The position numbers and the translations under genes are program-made. Source: Ophiura sarsii (Eukaryota > Echinodermata > Ophiuroidea > Amphilepidida > Ophiuridae). From it: a stretch of DNA of 64,000 nt. The stretch spans positions 25,630,041-25,694,040 of the forward strand of contig CM069447.1 in assembly GCA_035610835.1 (NCBI GenBank), written 5' to 3'. Each line of letters opens with the position of its first letter. The stretch's first letter is position 1. Positions 44,372 through 55,929 of this stretch are shown here, piece by piece. A model generated the notes under the pieces. That model searched no databases. It worked only from the letters and a program-made list of their open reading frames with translations, and was not told the origin of the DNA.

Positions 44372-45533
44372 AGCCAGAGATATCATTAAACGTGCACAAA
44401 AAGGCTTTGTTCGAGAGAGAATTCGCGTGATCAACAACAAACTCGTGAATCTAAAAAGCCAGAGAGATCATTACGATGAGGATTTAAACAAAAATATTCC
44501 CGCGGAATCACCATTAAGGAAACTAACAAAGGACCATATTGCGACTGTTAAGGAGACTACCTACCAAAACACGAAATCACGTCATTTACGAAAGTTACAA
44601 AAGTTGTAAGAAAATACCGCCGGGAAAAAGAGACCCTCGATTTCTACAACCGATCTCTCAGGAACACAGCTCAAAAAATGGGTTGTAAATCTCTCGAAAT
44701 ATAAACTAAAGAAAGCAGAGACAGACGTACTCGCTAAAGGCTTAAATTATGCCATTTCACCGAATGATGTGTGCGCGGAGGAATTCGTATTAGCGACCGA
44801 GTTGGCGTGCAGAAATCTACCGGAAGACGACACTGGGCTCAACTTCGAGCTAAAATCGCGAGTGTTTTAAAATCATCAAAACCCCCAGACTCTAATATCT
44901 CCTAAAATGAGAGAAAGGCGATTAAAGAGCTCCATAAAAAGGAGGACATGATAATCTTACCGGCGGATAAAGGAAAGGCAACATGCATTCTTGACCGTGA
45001 GACGTATGAAGAGAAAGTAAACTCCATGCTTGCAGATACGAAGACGTACGAGGAATTACGCGATGACCCAACATCCAAGTATAAACGTAAGTTGGTAGCG
45101 ATACTTTCAGGTCTCAAGAAGAAAGGGAAAATTACTGAACAGAAATATAAACAACTATACCCGACCGCGGAAAACATCCCAAGATTGTATTGTACGCCGA
45201 CAAATCCATAAGCCTAATACTCTTTTACGTCCAATAGTCGACTACACGAACACCATAGGTTACAGTACGTCAAGATGGCTTGCAGACATACTCAGTGGAT
45301 TAGTTGGAAAAACAGACTATCATGTGAAAAAATCCCAACACTTAGCAGAAGAACTAGCGGAGATAATCATTGAGGAAGAGGATATCCTAAACTCAAATGA
45401 CGTGATAAGTTTGTTCACCAACACTCCGATCGACCAAGTGCTCTCCATCGTAAAGCAGAGACTAGAGAATGAGAAGGTGCTCCAAGAGTACAACAAAGAA
45501 GAGGGTACAATCTGGCCAGTGATGACATCGTAG
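44372..45533 (+). pseudogene. PLE N-terminal region and RT finger/palm, frame-broken
   Basis: Successive frames give a PLE-type N-terminus: VINNKLVNLKSQRDHYDEDL, then MIILPADKGKATCILDRETY (45 kb; the conserved LPADKG motif), then IVDYTNTIGYSTSRWLA, and NDVISLFTNTPIDQVL (motif A region, about 45400-45440). At least three frame changes and several stops interrupt it. The order is right for one ancestral ORF leading into 45586-46617. Confidence 0.8.
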
Positions 45534-45585
45534 AATTACTACAATTCATTATCACCATACTTCATGTTCAGGGGTAAGATCTACC

Positions 45586-46617
45586 GTGAACGCTTTGGGC
45601 AGTCCATTATCGCCAATTGCTGCAAACATCTTCATGGAAAACCTAGAACAGCAAGCGATCGCCACGGCACCTCTGGATTGTAAACCGAAGTTATGGCTGC
45701 GATATGTCGATGATGTGTTGGAGGTGATACACAAAGATGCTGTGGAACAGCTTACGGACCATATCAACAAAATAGACAAATCTGACTCCATCAAGTTCAC
45801 CTTTGAAAAAGAGACTGGTGGAAAAATACATTTCCTGGACACCCTTATCGTCAAGAAAAAAGATGGATCAGTGAAGCTGTTGGTCTACAGAAAGCCTACC
45901 CACACAGATCAATACTTAAATTACCAATCACATCACCCTCTACAACAGAAATTGGGTGTCATAAGAACATTGTACGATCGGAAAGAGCGAGTGATCACGG
46001 AGGAAGCGGACAAAAAAGAGGAGGAAAAGCATGTGCAAGAAGCCTTACTTCAATGTGGATATCCAAAGTGGACCTTTGACAAAGTCAAGAAACAGATGTC
46101 AACAAAGAAGACCAAACCAAAGAAGGACCCCAAACACCAGGAAGAAAATAAAAACAAAGGCTTTGTTGTCATACCGTATGTCAAAGGAATTTCCGAAAGA
46201 GTATCGCGGGTAATGAAGAACTACAACATATCAACAGCTATGAGACCGCACTGTACCATCCGGAATCATCTTGTCCACCCGAAAGATAAACGTGATCATC
46301 TCAACACCACGCATGCTGTATACAACAACCCGTGCAAAAACTGCAACTTAAGTTATGTCGATGAAACGGGCAGAAAATTCGGCACTCGTCTGGAGGAGCA
46401 CAAGACTGAAACAGAGAAATTCAGCAAGAACATTACCACCCGGGCCAGCCGCAAGTCGTCACAATCTATACATAAGTCGGCCATTACGGATCATGTTGTG
46501 GACAGTAATCATGTGATTGGATGGAAAGAGGCAAAGGTCATGGGCACGGAACAAGATCGGTACAAGAGATGGATAAAAGAAGCAGTGGAGATAAGAGAGA
46601 AAGGGGGCACCACATGA
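45586..46617 (+). pseudogene. PLE reverse transcriptase (C-terminal part) plus GIY-YIG endonuclease
   Basis: The 343-residue frame starts within the RT domain. It has a motif-B-like GSPLSPIAANIFMENL (residues 5-20), the catalytic RYVDD (39-43), and GGKIHFLDTLI. A lysine-rich linker follows (about 140-190). The C-terminal endonuclease has the CXXC knuckle CKNC, the degenerate GIY-YIG core as SYVDETGRKFGTRLEEH (the usual YIG/YVG glycine is Asp), and a C-terminal KSAITDHVVDSNHVIGW block. PLEs use this enzyme pair for target-primed reverse transcription. The internal start is only the first Met of a surviving frame, since upstream RT motifs are in other frames. The element is dead, although this segment is intact. 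Confidence 0.9.
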
Positions 46618-46765
46618 ACCGAGACGAGGGGTAGTATCACCTTTCACACGTTTTTGACGAACTTTTACTGTCTGGAGTCATGAAACGAACTGACAACTCC
46701 AAAACCGCCGCTGAAAAAATCCCTAGCGTCGGTGACAGTAAATAACTCACCATAATCTACCAAGT

Positions 46766-46797
46766 GTTGAGAAAGGCAACAGTGTTGCCGAAACGTC
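46766..46797 (+). ncRNA. Hammerhead-like motif at the PLE right terminus
   Basis: TTGAGAAA precedes a 6-bp stem (GGCAAC, loop AGT, GTTGCC), then GAAAC and GTC. The layout equals that at 19986-20015 and, inverted, 44328-44353. Relative to CUGANGA the first strand has two changes. Confidence 0.35.
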
Positions 46798-47368
46798 CAC
46801 AGTTGTGAGTATACTATTTGAATCAGTATAAGAACCTTATCTCATCAATTACAAAAGCTTATAGAACCTGCTATCTCTCAACATTGCCGCGAATTTTAAA
46901 AATTGCATGTTGAGAGATGGCGGTTTTTATTCGTTTTTGTCATTGGTATGATGTTTTGTTGTATATAACTACGCGATTTGGCCTCGATTATTTTTTTTAA
47001 CATAAAATGCACAATAGTGGGCTTGCGGGACACCTCCTTTAACATTTTGTTCGTCTTACGCGCAGCCTCGTTAGCAAAAGGCAGTTTATTGATTAACCGG
47101 TAGCGACAACTCACGGGTCGATAGTTGGATGAGGATTGGGATTGGGTGTGCTTCAATTGATCAGTGCAGGCCATACACATACATGTCACACTGTCCATGT
47201 CCAGCGTGTTCAAAACCTGAGCGTGAACATATAAATTACACTTCGTTCTATCCTTTTTAATGTAGCGTTCTTAAGTATTAGCCGATCTACGTTAACAATG
47301 TCTCAAATCCAAGAAAACAAATTTCTTTACAACTTTATAATTTAATATGTTGACGTAAAATTAAAGGT

Positions 47369-48214
47369 GTGTATGTTCCGATCACCTTTTTTTTTGGCAA
47401 TGATTTTTTTTCACATCAAGGTATTTTGATATCAGATGAATCCCCATATTTGTATCATTATGTCTGTAAAATCTTTGGGGCCATAAAATGTTCCATAAAG
47501 AAATTATAGACTAACATGTGGTGAATTACTGCCAAAGGTACTATTCAAATTTCTTGTGACCTTGTGCTTTTAAAATAAGAACCATTGGAGTAATGCGACT
47601 CAAAATTTGGAATGCGACAATTTTAAGGATGACCGTTAAATAGAAAACCTCAAGTTAAAAATCGGGCCAGCAATCAAAAAATCTACCTTTAGGGCTCTTG
47701 CCCTTTTACAAGTAGAGGAAAGCTCGAGGAAAGAGCGGGGAAAGCGCGATCCTTTTTTCTATATTGTTAAAAGGAGTGACAAAGGATCAGTGAATAACAC
47801 CTCACTGAATGGGTACTTAAAGGCCTTTCCGAATCTCAAGTGTTTGCCCTGGGCATAAGTCACATGACACGATACGATACCGAGTCAACACGTGTCCATC
47901 AAATAAACCCCATGGAGCAAAGCATTATAAATCACGTGACAGAATATTGGCTGTGATATGTTTAGTTGACAAACCTTGTGTTATGAGATCACGAACGAAC
48001 AATATAAATTGTCTAGAATCGTTTCCAAAAATAGGGTTATTCATTACATTTCAATCATAATTAAATTCTCTTACAAAAATAGAATCAAATTTTGGGCGAA
48101 AACGCTATGATAAAAATGTATAATAACAGAAATGTAAGGCATTTTAATCCTCGGATGTAGTGGGTAGTGGGTATGGTCAACCATATATAGATTTGTTTCA
48201 AATCATTTACCGTC
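47369..48214. other. No recognised gene or element
   Basis: AT-rich, with T-runs and a purine-rich stretch (47715-47750, GAGGAAAGCTCGAGGAAAG). I see no coding signal. Confidence 0.4.
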
Positions 48215-48286
48215 GCCTCAGTTAGCTCAGTGGTAGATCGTTTGGCTAGGAATCAGTGGACACGGGTTCGAATCCTACCTGAGCTG
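48215..48286 (+). other. tRNA-like pseudogene or SINE head (AGG anticodon position)
   Basis: TAGCTCAGTGGTAGA is a near-perfect A box and GGTTCGAATCC a perfect B box. The acceptor stem pairs in six of seven positions (GCCTCAG with CTGAGCT, one of them G-U), and the D stem has one mismatch, but the T stem has two. The anticodon position reads AGG (Pro-type). Best read as a tRNA pseudogene or tRNA-derived SINE; a weakly functional tRNA is less likely. Confidence 0.55.
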
Positions 48287-48404
48287 CGGCCAACCATTTT
48301 AAAATTATTTTGAGTAGTTGTTGAGATTGTATATCTATCCTGAACCCGATTCTGACACTTATTTTTTTTCCATATTTTCTTACATTAATTTGGAATGTAA
48401 AATT

Positions 48405-49290
48405 ATTATCGATTTCACATGAGTTTACCTGTTCTGTATACTACAACCTTTCCTGGTACCACTACGTCAATATTACTATCAGAAACTCGCACGCCCGCAC
48501 GTACCCCAGTTTGTAAGTGTTGCAATCGATTAAATTGATATGTCCATGTGTTGTGAACTCGCCACCCTTCCCGCTGCATGTTCAGATGTTTACATTTTAC
48601 ACCATCTGAGATTCGAACTAGCATATCGCTATATCTATATACCTGCTCTACCCCATAAAAGGTATATATTTTCTGAACGGTAATCTCACAAGAAATCTAA
48701 ATATGCTATTGACATTTAGATAGGACCTAATCGTAACATGTTGTCATAAAAATCATAATTTTACTGTGCATATTCGTTCCTCATACAATTACCCATCAAA
48801 ACATGATGGTTGTCAAGGGTAACTTGTTGAAATATACTATATTGGGAAATGAATGAGCACAAACGCTTAAATTTCATATTTATTAGAGTTTACAAATATA
48901 TATTTTTGGGTATGCACTCTGTCCAGATTTAAACGGCATTTTTGAATTCCCTATTTGAGAGCTTTCCAAAAATGCATAATTTTGCTATCATCGGTTGACT
49001 ACTTTTTCTTTCTTATAGTCATGTATGTAAAACCGATGAATTAAGCAAGTTCACGGTGTAGCAAATGGGAAGAAAGCCAAGGACAATGCAATCGATTCAT
49101 GATTACAATTGTTACATAATAGTTGACACGTTTGTTGAAACATAAACTTATAGAATATAAAACAATCTATAAAATGAGAGCAAAATCATGTGTGTACAAT
49201 ACAGGGATGAGGAGTTATTGTAAATTGAACGTAGAATTGGGAACATTTTCTATATTCCCCATAGAGATTGTACACAGCGCCAATACAGTT
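48405..49290. repeat. Inverted partner of 36505-37325
   Basis: It matches the intron 1 repeat in reverse complement, with TTTACACCATCTGAGATTCGAA and CCCTATTTGAGAGCTTTCC. In this copy the A/B-box-like part, read on the minus strand (GGGGTAGAGCAGG and AGTTCGAATCTC), is better preserved, strengthening the tRNA-derived reading. Confidence 0.75.
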
Positions 49291-49309
49291 AAACAGTATG
49301 AGTTCGATG

Positions 49310-49745
49310 AGCGAAATGATGGTTGAAGTGGGTTGATGTTTGATGGTGCGGTTATTGAGGAGGGATTTTCTTTGTGAGGTATATTGGTGTACAGGCCTGT
49401 CACAAATGCCGTGCAGAGCAAACTATTATCCGGGAGGGGCCCAAGAATTTCAAGATAATTGAGAAAATCTGTGGTGTCTTGAATGAAAGAAATGACGTTT
49501 GTGGCGATTGGTCAACAAATTGTGAGATTTTCTCGGTGGGACACCCACTGCGAGAGACGATGGGATGGCCGGAGTTGCCAGCTTTATGTATTTTGGGGAG
49601 AAGATAGAATCGGCTGGCGATGGCTGATTCTGGGAGGAGAAAATCCAAAGTGTCATCATCATTGTCCTCTGCGCCGTGTATGCCCACCACCAAGATGTCA
49701 TTAACTTTCTTAGTGATTTCATTGATCGGATGATGTGCTAGTGGT
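49310..49745 (-). pseudogene. Penelope-like RT fragment
   Basis: The minus-strand translation gives SRFYLLPKIHKAGNSGHPIV and SGCPTEKISQFVD, the PLE RT finger motifs, and after one or two frame changes LYTNIPHKE (motif A region: usually SLYTNIPH, here GLYTNIPH). The fragment stops before the catalytic motif C (YVDD in 45586-46617), so it is 3'-truncated. It is a different subfamily from the PLE at 44268-46860 (motif A there reads LFTNTPID). Confidence 0.8.
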
Positions 49746-49799
49746 CGGGGTTATTAAGCTGTCACTGTGCCTCCTGGATACTGTGGTTTAGAAAACCCA

Positions 49800-50655
49800 T
49801 GAACTTCGGGTATAAAAAAGGATAATGGATATAACAAAGATAATGGATATAAACAAAGATAATGAATTGCATGATAGAAATATTTCATTGATTGATAATA
49901 TCTATGTAATCGTCCATCGGGGAAATCAGAAATTATCATTTAGCATATGCTTCTTGAAAATCCTTAAATAACAATGAGACCCTGGCCATTTCTGAGTTTT
50001 CTCTGTTTCAGTTCAGAATATTTATGGTTATTTTTTCATTTTAAAATTTTGTGTTTTCAAACACTCTGTCTGTTTTTATGTGCTCTGCTATTTACAATTT
50101 TGTTTTTGCCCCTTGCGTTGGATATTGTTTCTAGATAAATAGCACATTAGGTGTGCTTATTGATTATTATTTAGTATTATTACGTTGTTAAAATTGTTAT
50201 AAGTTTGATTGATTATAATAACCCCTGTATAGGTCAATCTAAATTGATTCTAAGTTTATTGTTTCAGGTTTTAATAAAAAAAAGGGCGAGTTGACTTTTA
50301 ATATTGAAGGTAGTTTTGCGATTGCTGGCCTAAATTTTCAACCTGATGTTGTCTCTTCTACATAAAGGCTTAAAATGGTCATATTGCGAAGTTGGAGTTA
50401 CTCAACTCCAATGGTTCTTAATTTTGAAGCGCAATAAAATGACATTTCCCCATTGAGTAGGAAACAAACTGGCTGGGTTTTAAATCTTACAAATAAGTAG
50501 GTTAACTCTGCAAACAAAGTGGAGAATGTCGCGGAAAACACAGTACTCGGGGTCAGAACTCAAAATGTGGCTTCAATCTGACTCATCTTAGTATTAGGCC
50601 AAACAAAAATAAATGTTTGTTTCTCGTAACATGCTGAAAAATACCCCCTGGCTAG
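49800..50655. other. No recognised gene; short GGATAT-type repeat
   Basis: Contains a three-copy AAAGATAATGGATATAA-like repeat (49817-49866), then AT-rich sequence without coding features. Confidence 0.4.
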
Positions 50656-51452
50656 GAGATTCACCTAAATGGGGTCAAATGTCACATATGGGTCATTATA
50701 GGTCAATCTGGGTACACCCCATGAGTCGATTAAAATCCCCTTACCCAAATATTATTGTCACCAAGTTTAGTTGAGATTGAAGTTTGACTTTTCATATGAG
50801 AGAGAGAGAGGGCCCTAAAAATGTGCCAAAAATGGGTCGAAGGTCATGTAGCCTGTAGGGGTCATTACAGGTCAATCCAGGTACACCCCATGTATCATCT
50901 GAAGTAGTCCTCTTGGCAAAGATTATTGTCACCAAGTTTGGGTGCGAATGAAGTTTGTCTTTTCATATAAGAGCCCTAAAGAGCAATAAGTGCAGCTTAA
51001 ATTGTTGACAAATTATGGTTAACGGTCATGTAGGGGTAATTAGATGTCAATCAGTGTACTCCCCATGAATATCTCGAGTCCCCTTAACAAAAGATTATTG
51101 TCACCAAGTTTGGCCAAGATTGAAGTCTGACTTTACAGGAACGAACTAATAAATAACAGGTGCAGTTTATTGTGTTAACACACTTGGGTCAAAGGTCATG
51201 TAGGGGTCATTAGAAGTCAATCTGTGTACACCCAATGAGCACCTCAACCCCACTTACCCAAAGCATATTGTCACCAAATTTGGCTGAGATTGAAGACTGA
51301 CTTTTCATGAGAGCCCAAAACAGCAGCAAAAGTGCAGTTTAAAGTGTCTGCAAAATCGGGTCAAAGGTCATGTAGGGGTAATTTAAAGTCAATATGTCTA
51401 CACCTCATGAGAATCGTAAGTCCCCTTTTACCCAAAGATTATTGTTACCAAG

Positions 51453-52733
51453 TACACTCACAGACATTTTTACCTAAGTTATGTAAAATTTTACATAATT
51501 TTGAAGCACGTATAGAACACCAAAACAATTTGGTAACATTTTACATAAACTCTGTTTGGTAAAAAAACCCAAACTATTATGTATAAAAATGCAATTTTAC
51601 TAGGTATTTATTTTGCACAGTGGCTAGGTATAAATTTTACTTAACTAGTTACGCATTTTTTTTACGTAAATGCTTTGTAATATTTTACCACATGTTGTGT
51701 AAAAAACCACAACATTATGGGAAATTTTGCTTAATTTTTTAGTAAATATTTACAAAATGACTAGGTATTTTTTACTGAATTTGAATGTAGGTTTAAGGTG
51801 ATTGTTTACACAATGACTGGGTATTTTGTACTGAATTTGCATGTAAGTTTAAGATAATTGTTTACACAATCACCGGGTATTTTTGACTGAATTTTGATGT
51901 ATTTTTTAGGCAATTGTTTACACAATTGCTGGGGAGTTCGTCCGGAATACATTGACAAATTTGAAGGTAAGGAAGTAGTATATCTTTCCACTTTTGGTAA
52001 TGCCTTTATGTCCTTGTTTTCATGATGTTATTGAAGTCATCTGAAAATCATAAGTTATCAATCAATCAATCAATAACCTTGCATCGTTGCATTTTGACCT
52101 ATGTACACACTACACTACATACGCCCTAATCACGTTTCACACATGGCCACATGTACAAATGAGCCGCTATGAAATGATGCATGCAAACGCAACTCATGCA
52201 CGGTTAGTACGACCCCGAGTACGACGGCCAACACAAGTTTCACTTTTTTCTGTGAATCTCTCAAAACTTATGATTTTCAGATGACTTCAATAACATCATG
52301 AAAACAAGGACATAAAGGCATTACCAAAAGTGGAAAGATATACTACTTCCTTACCTTCAAATTTGTCAATGTATTCCGGAGGAACTCCCCACCGGCTGAG
52401 TGTTTCTCTAACGCTCGCCATCTTGTATAATTACACGAGGAGATTTTACCCGGTGTTAGGGAAAGATTACGACTTTCACTAATCATATCGATAATTCTTA
52501 CTTAACACGTTGGGCGAAATCACCTTTTACCGATTAAATTGTATTTTTTTAACTTAATTTCGATAAAATATCTACAAACCCCGGTAATTATCTCCGATAC
52601 ATTTCAATAATGTAATTTTAAAAGTTACAAAATGGTTTAGTAATAAAGAATACCTCGCATTGCGTACTTTTTGCATAATTTTACTTTACATTACGTTATT
52701 TTACTTAACGTGCGCAGAATTTCTGTGAGTGTA
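51453..52733. mobile_element. TA-flanked fold-back MITE inserted in the satellite
   Basis: TA (51453-51454) with CACTCACAGA and TCTGTGAGTG with TA (52732-52733). Deleting it restores a continuous satellite unit with a single TA, so the boundaries are firm. Inside are degenerate repeats of GTTTACACAATGACTGGGTA (51790-51930) and a hairpin with about 125-bp arms (51934-52058 and 52266-52392). It has no transposase. Confidence 0.85.
51934..52392. repeat. Inner hairpin with about 125-bp near-identical arms
   Basis: Arms contain GGTAAGGAAGTAGTATATC and its complement, with a 207-bp loop. Nesting of this IR inside the TA element may mean one fold-back inserted into another. Confidence 0.85.
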
Positions 52734-53424
52734 TGGTTCAGATTGAAACCTTACTTTTCATATGAGACCACTGAACAGGCCGAACCTAACCAAAAGGGAA
52801 CATACATACAATGCCGTACAAAAGTAATTGCCCCCCCCCCCCTGGAAGCTTGCAAGTTATCACTAATTTGTCAACAAAGTATTAAGACCCCATTACCATT
52901 TAATTGTGTTCATTGTACATTTTATACCAATACATTCATGTTTCCAATTAAGATTCGGAATTTAAAAGCATTACAATTAATCGCCGTAGTAAATCACCTC
53001 ATGAATATCAATTAGCTCATTATCGGCAATGTAACGCTATGGGAATTTTCAACTGAGATCAACTGGTGTTGGGAAACCCCATGTGCAGAAATGTATATAT
53101 GATTTCTTGCATGCGCAGTTTATTGGAATACCTTCAGAAGGAACCATTCCAGCTAAAAAAAGTTATATGTAATTATGTGCATTGAAGTGTCAAATATTAT
53201 TATAGGGATTAATGGCCTCAGATTTATAGTACAGATTACTACAGATTCATTTTGAACTAGCTAAATAAAAGCACCTGGTCAGAGCTTTTTGTGTTAAGTT
53301 TATAATTATGTAGAGCCTACACATTAAAATACAAATATATTTGTTTCAACACACATCTTTGTGTATTTATCCTCATTTTCACCTAATCTATTCTCTCTAT
53401 CACAGGAGACCATATGAAAGTCAA

Positions 53425-53740
53425 CAAATTATTCAAGTGCACATCTAGCCCAGAATTGTCCGAACGGCGAGAATTGTCCAGAAATGGCTAGAATTGTCCC
53501 GGAGTGTCAAGTGCTTCTGGACATTTCTCGCCAATTATGGACAACTAGCGGTGTACACTCGCAAAGCTTGGGTCCCCACTAGATGGTTATGCCACATTAC
53601 CTACCTCTGAAACCACATAAACCCCCTACAACCCCCCTTCACATACACCCCCCCCCCCACACACCCCTCGGTACCTCTGAAACCATATAAAAAACCTACA
53701 ACCCCCTCCCCACACACCCCACCCCAACCATATTGATTTA
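53425..53740. repeat. Local direct repeats (GAATTGTCC and CCTCTGAAACCA)
   Basis: GAATTGTCC occurs three times in 53453-53505, and CTCTGAAACCACATAAACCC is repeated at 53606 and 53671 with C-rich sequence. A related CTCGCCAATTATGGACAACTAGCG motif occurs at 53528 and 54269. Confidence 0.6.
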
Positions 53741-54021
53741 TAATCATAACCCTCCTAAACCATTTCCACGTTAACCTTCGGTCCCTTTGATTGTTTGGCA
53801 TGCCAGCTTAAAGTAAAGAAACCTTGTTGCTTTATAAACCTCCACAACGCAACTTGTACCACATCACTATAACCCTAGGCCTATCCTAAACCATATCCCG
53901 TAGTTTTGCCCCCACCCGACATGACACCACATTACCCCTAACAGGCCTAAAGCCATTTCCCGTGTGGCTTATGCGCCATGTGTAGGAGTGCGTAAAAAAT
54001 AGTGCCACGGCAGTGAGCCCT

Positions 54022-55012
54022 TGCGCAAACATGCACGTGACGCGTTACCACGGTATGATTACGCGATACTACGCGCAACGCAAATTTGAGAGGTTTTTTG
54101 TGGTTTTTAGAGCCAATTGTTAACTAATTTCACTGGAATAATTATACTTTTCCCGTTATTTTCTCTATATTTCATGCAAATTAGGTGACACTTTGATTAA
54201 AACTAACGAAGTACTTAGGATAACAAGCACACACAAACACACCCCGTTTCCATATTTATAGTGAGATTCTCGCCAATGAATTATGGACAACTAGCGGGAT
54301 ACCCTCGTTACGCTCGGGTCCCCGCTAGATGAGCAGATTCATGAGATGTAACTTGAGTTCATGAGTTGTAGATAAACTCCGGTGGTACGCATACTTTCTT
54401 GCTGACTAAAAATGGCCTCAAAATGGGCAGAAACTGCGGGTTCTGTATTTGAAGCAACCCCGTCATGTCCGCAGTTGTAATATATTAACCCTAACCCTAC
54501 CATATACCACAAAATACCACGACTGAGAAAGTTTGTTCACATTATGTTTAACATGTTTAATTACCTCATGGCCAACCCTAACCCATGCGTTATACCGATA
54601 TTTATAAATCTACTGTCACGTTCAGACTAGGCGGAGTAAGGACGGCGTAATTAATGAAGAGTAGCGGTAGTTTGGAGTAGCAATATCGTAACTAATTGAG
54701 TAGAGACTAACTACTTGCGCAATTATGCACGCGACGCGTTACCACGGTATGATTACATGATATTACGGGTAACGCACAATATCGTGCGATTCTAGTGGCA
54801 TTTTTGAACCAAATTCGAGCGGTTTTTTGCTGTTTTGGGAGCCAATTATTAACCAATTTCACTAAAATATACTTGATCACACTTTCAATAATTTCCTCTA
54901 TATTTCATGCAAAATAGGCGACACTTTGATCAAAACTAACGGAGTACTAAGGATAACAAACACACACACCCCAACACACACACCCCGTTTCCAGATTTAT
55001 AGTAAGATTAGT
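54022..55012. repeat. Direct duplication of about 250-300 bp
   Basis: 54022-54270 and 54714-55012 share GACGCGTTACCACGGTATGA, TATATTTCATGCAAA and CACACCCCGTTTCCA in the same order. The second is longer by small insertions. They are separated by about 440 bp of unrelated DNA. Confidence 0.8.
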
Positions 55013-55929
55013 CGCCATTTCTAAACGAAAATTGCTGTTTTACGGACTTTGGCGGTTAGTGTGAAGGAGAGTTCAGTTTCAACCATCTTAATCGTGCATT
55101 ATGAAACAAATAATTATCAAGTTAATAAGAGGTATAGTCAGCAAATGCTGTCACAAATAAATGATTGATGATACATTAACAAAGCCAACACAATTTACGT
55201 TTTATTACACTGGCATGACAGGTAATAAATATAATGAACCATTCATTGTTGCTACAAGTTCAAGGTGACCACACAAGTTCAAGAGTGAATGTTTTCTAGG
55301 TTGACACACTTTTGGACACGCATCTCTTTGATTTTGCCTAAAGTTTGGGAGTTTAAAAACATTAAGTAGTTATGTAAAGATATGGTATTAAAAATGCAGC
55401 AACCCTCTTTTACCATGGTAACGAGCCTGTTTTGTTTTTTGCTCATTTTAGGGGGAAATCCTCCTAATTATACTGATTTCAGCAACAAAAAAGTCTGGCA
55501 GAACCCTACACCAAGGTGGTAGATTTTTTGCCCAAACTGACTTCGTGAATGCGTTGCGCTATCTCTGGTCTAACAACAAACCGATTTAAATAAGTCAGTG
55601 TTGTCAGATTGATACCATCTTGCCATGTTCAAATTTCACATTTTGCGGAAGTTGAAAAAGTCAGATATTACTAACCGACTTGAGGTTGCTACAGTTCCCC
55701 TCGGGGTGATTTGTTTTTCTTTGTGCTTTGTGTTTATAACAAAGACCTAATGCCCTTTAACCCTTCAAGAAGACAAAATGGGGAAACCCGGCGCTTATTA
55801 CGTATCACGTTACCTGAAGTCACATGATCCGATTTAAGGGAACGTGCATAGCCGGGTATTGGGGTTACCGTGCACCCCCAGGACTCCCCAAACCAACGTT
55901 TTTACTTCCTTTAATGGTCCTTAAACATA
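55013..55929. other. No recognised gene or element
   Basis: AT-rich sequence with short frames only. No known domains or splice patterns noted. Confidence 0.4.

Larger units (their letters stand above)
44268..46860 (+). mobile_element. Penelope-like element with inverted terminal repeats
   Basis: The termini are inverted: AGTATACTCACAACTGTGGAC at about 44310 pairs with its complement at about 46793-46815, and the outer AAGGTTCTTATACTGAT pairs with ATCAGTATAAGAACCTT. PLEs often carry direct or inverted terminal repeats. The coding part (44370-46617) has an N-terminal region, reverse transcriptase and GIY-YIG endonuclease, but is broken upstream of 45586. Confidence 0.85.
44137..47042. mobile_element. 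TTAA-flanked element with AGGAGG termini, carrying the PLE
   Basis: TTAA (44137-44140) with AGGAGGAGTCCCGCAAGC is mirrored by GCTTGCGGGACACCTCCT next to TTAA (47039-47042). The arms continue for about 100 bp. The empty site TTTTAACATTTTGTTCG is present in MITE copy 1, proving the TTAA duplication. This is Kolobok- or piggyBac-like; without its passenger it would be only about 300 bp. Confidence 0.8.
43944..47368. mobile_element. Tc1/mariner-type MITE, copy 4, carrying nested elements
   Basis: The left arm (AAATAAGTAACTGACCAAG, TATTAAATTATATATTTGTA) and right arm (TCTTTACAACTTTATAATTT) match copy 1, and the core tract CATTTTGTTCGTC with GCAGCCTCG reappears at 47042. Both outer ends are eroded and the terminal TA is not visible. 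The insertion 44137-47042 splits it. Confidence 0.7.
50660..52790. repeat. Satellite of about 173-bp units, split by a MITE
   Basis: About five units (motifs GGTCATGTAGGGGTCATTA, CCCAAAGATTATTGTCACC, AAGTTTGGCTGAGATTGAAG) run from 50660 to 51452, and the next unit resumes at 52734 with TGGTTCAGATTGAAACC and TTTTCATATGAGA. The block between is a TA-flanked element. Units are 80-90% alike by eye. Confidence 0.85.

Noticed and set aside
45586..46617. Host gene encoding a GIY-YIG nuclease
   Set aside because: RT motifs, inverted terminal repeats and the upstream broken PLE domains show that it is a retroelement.
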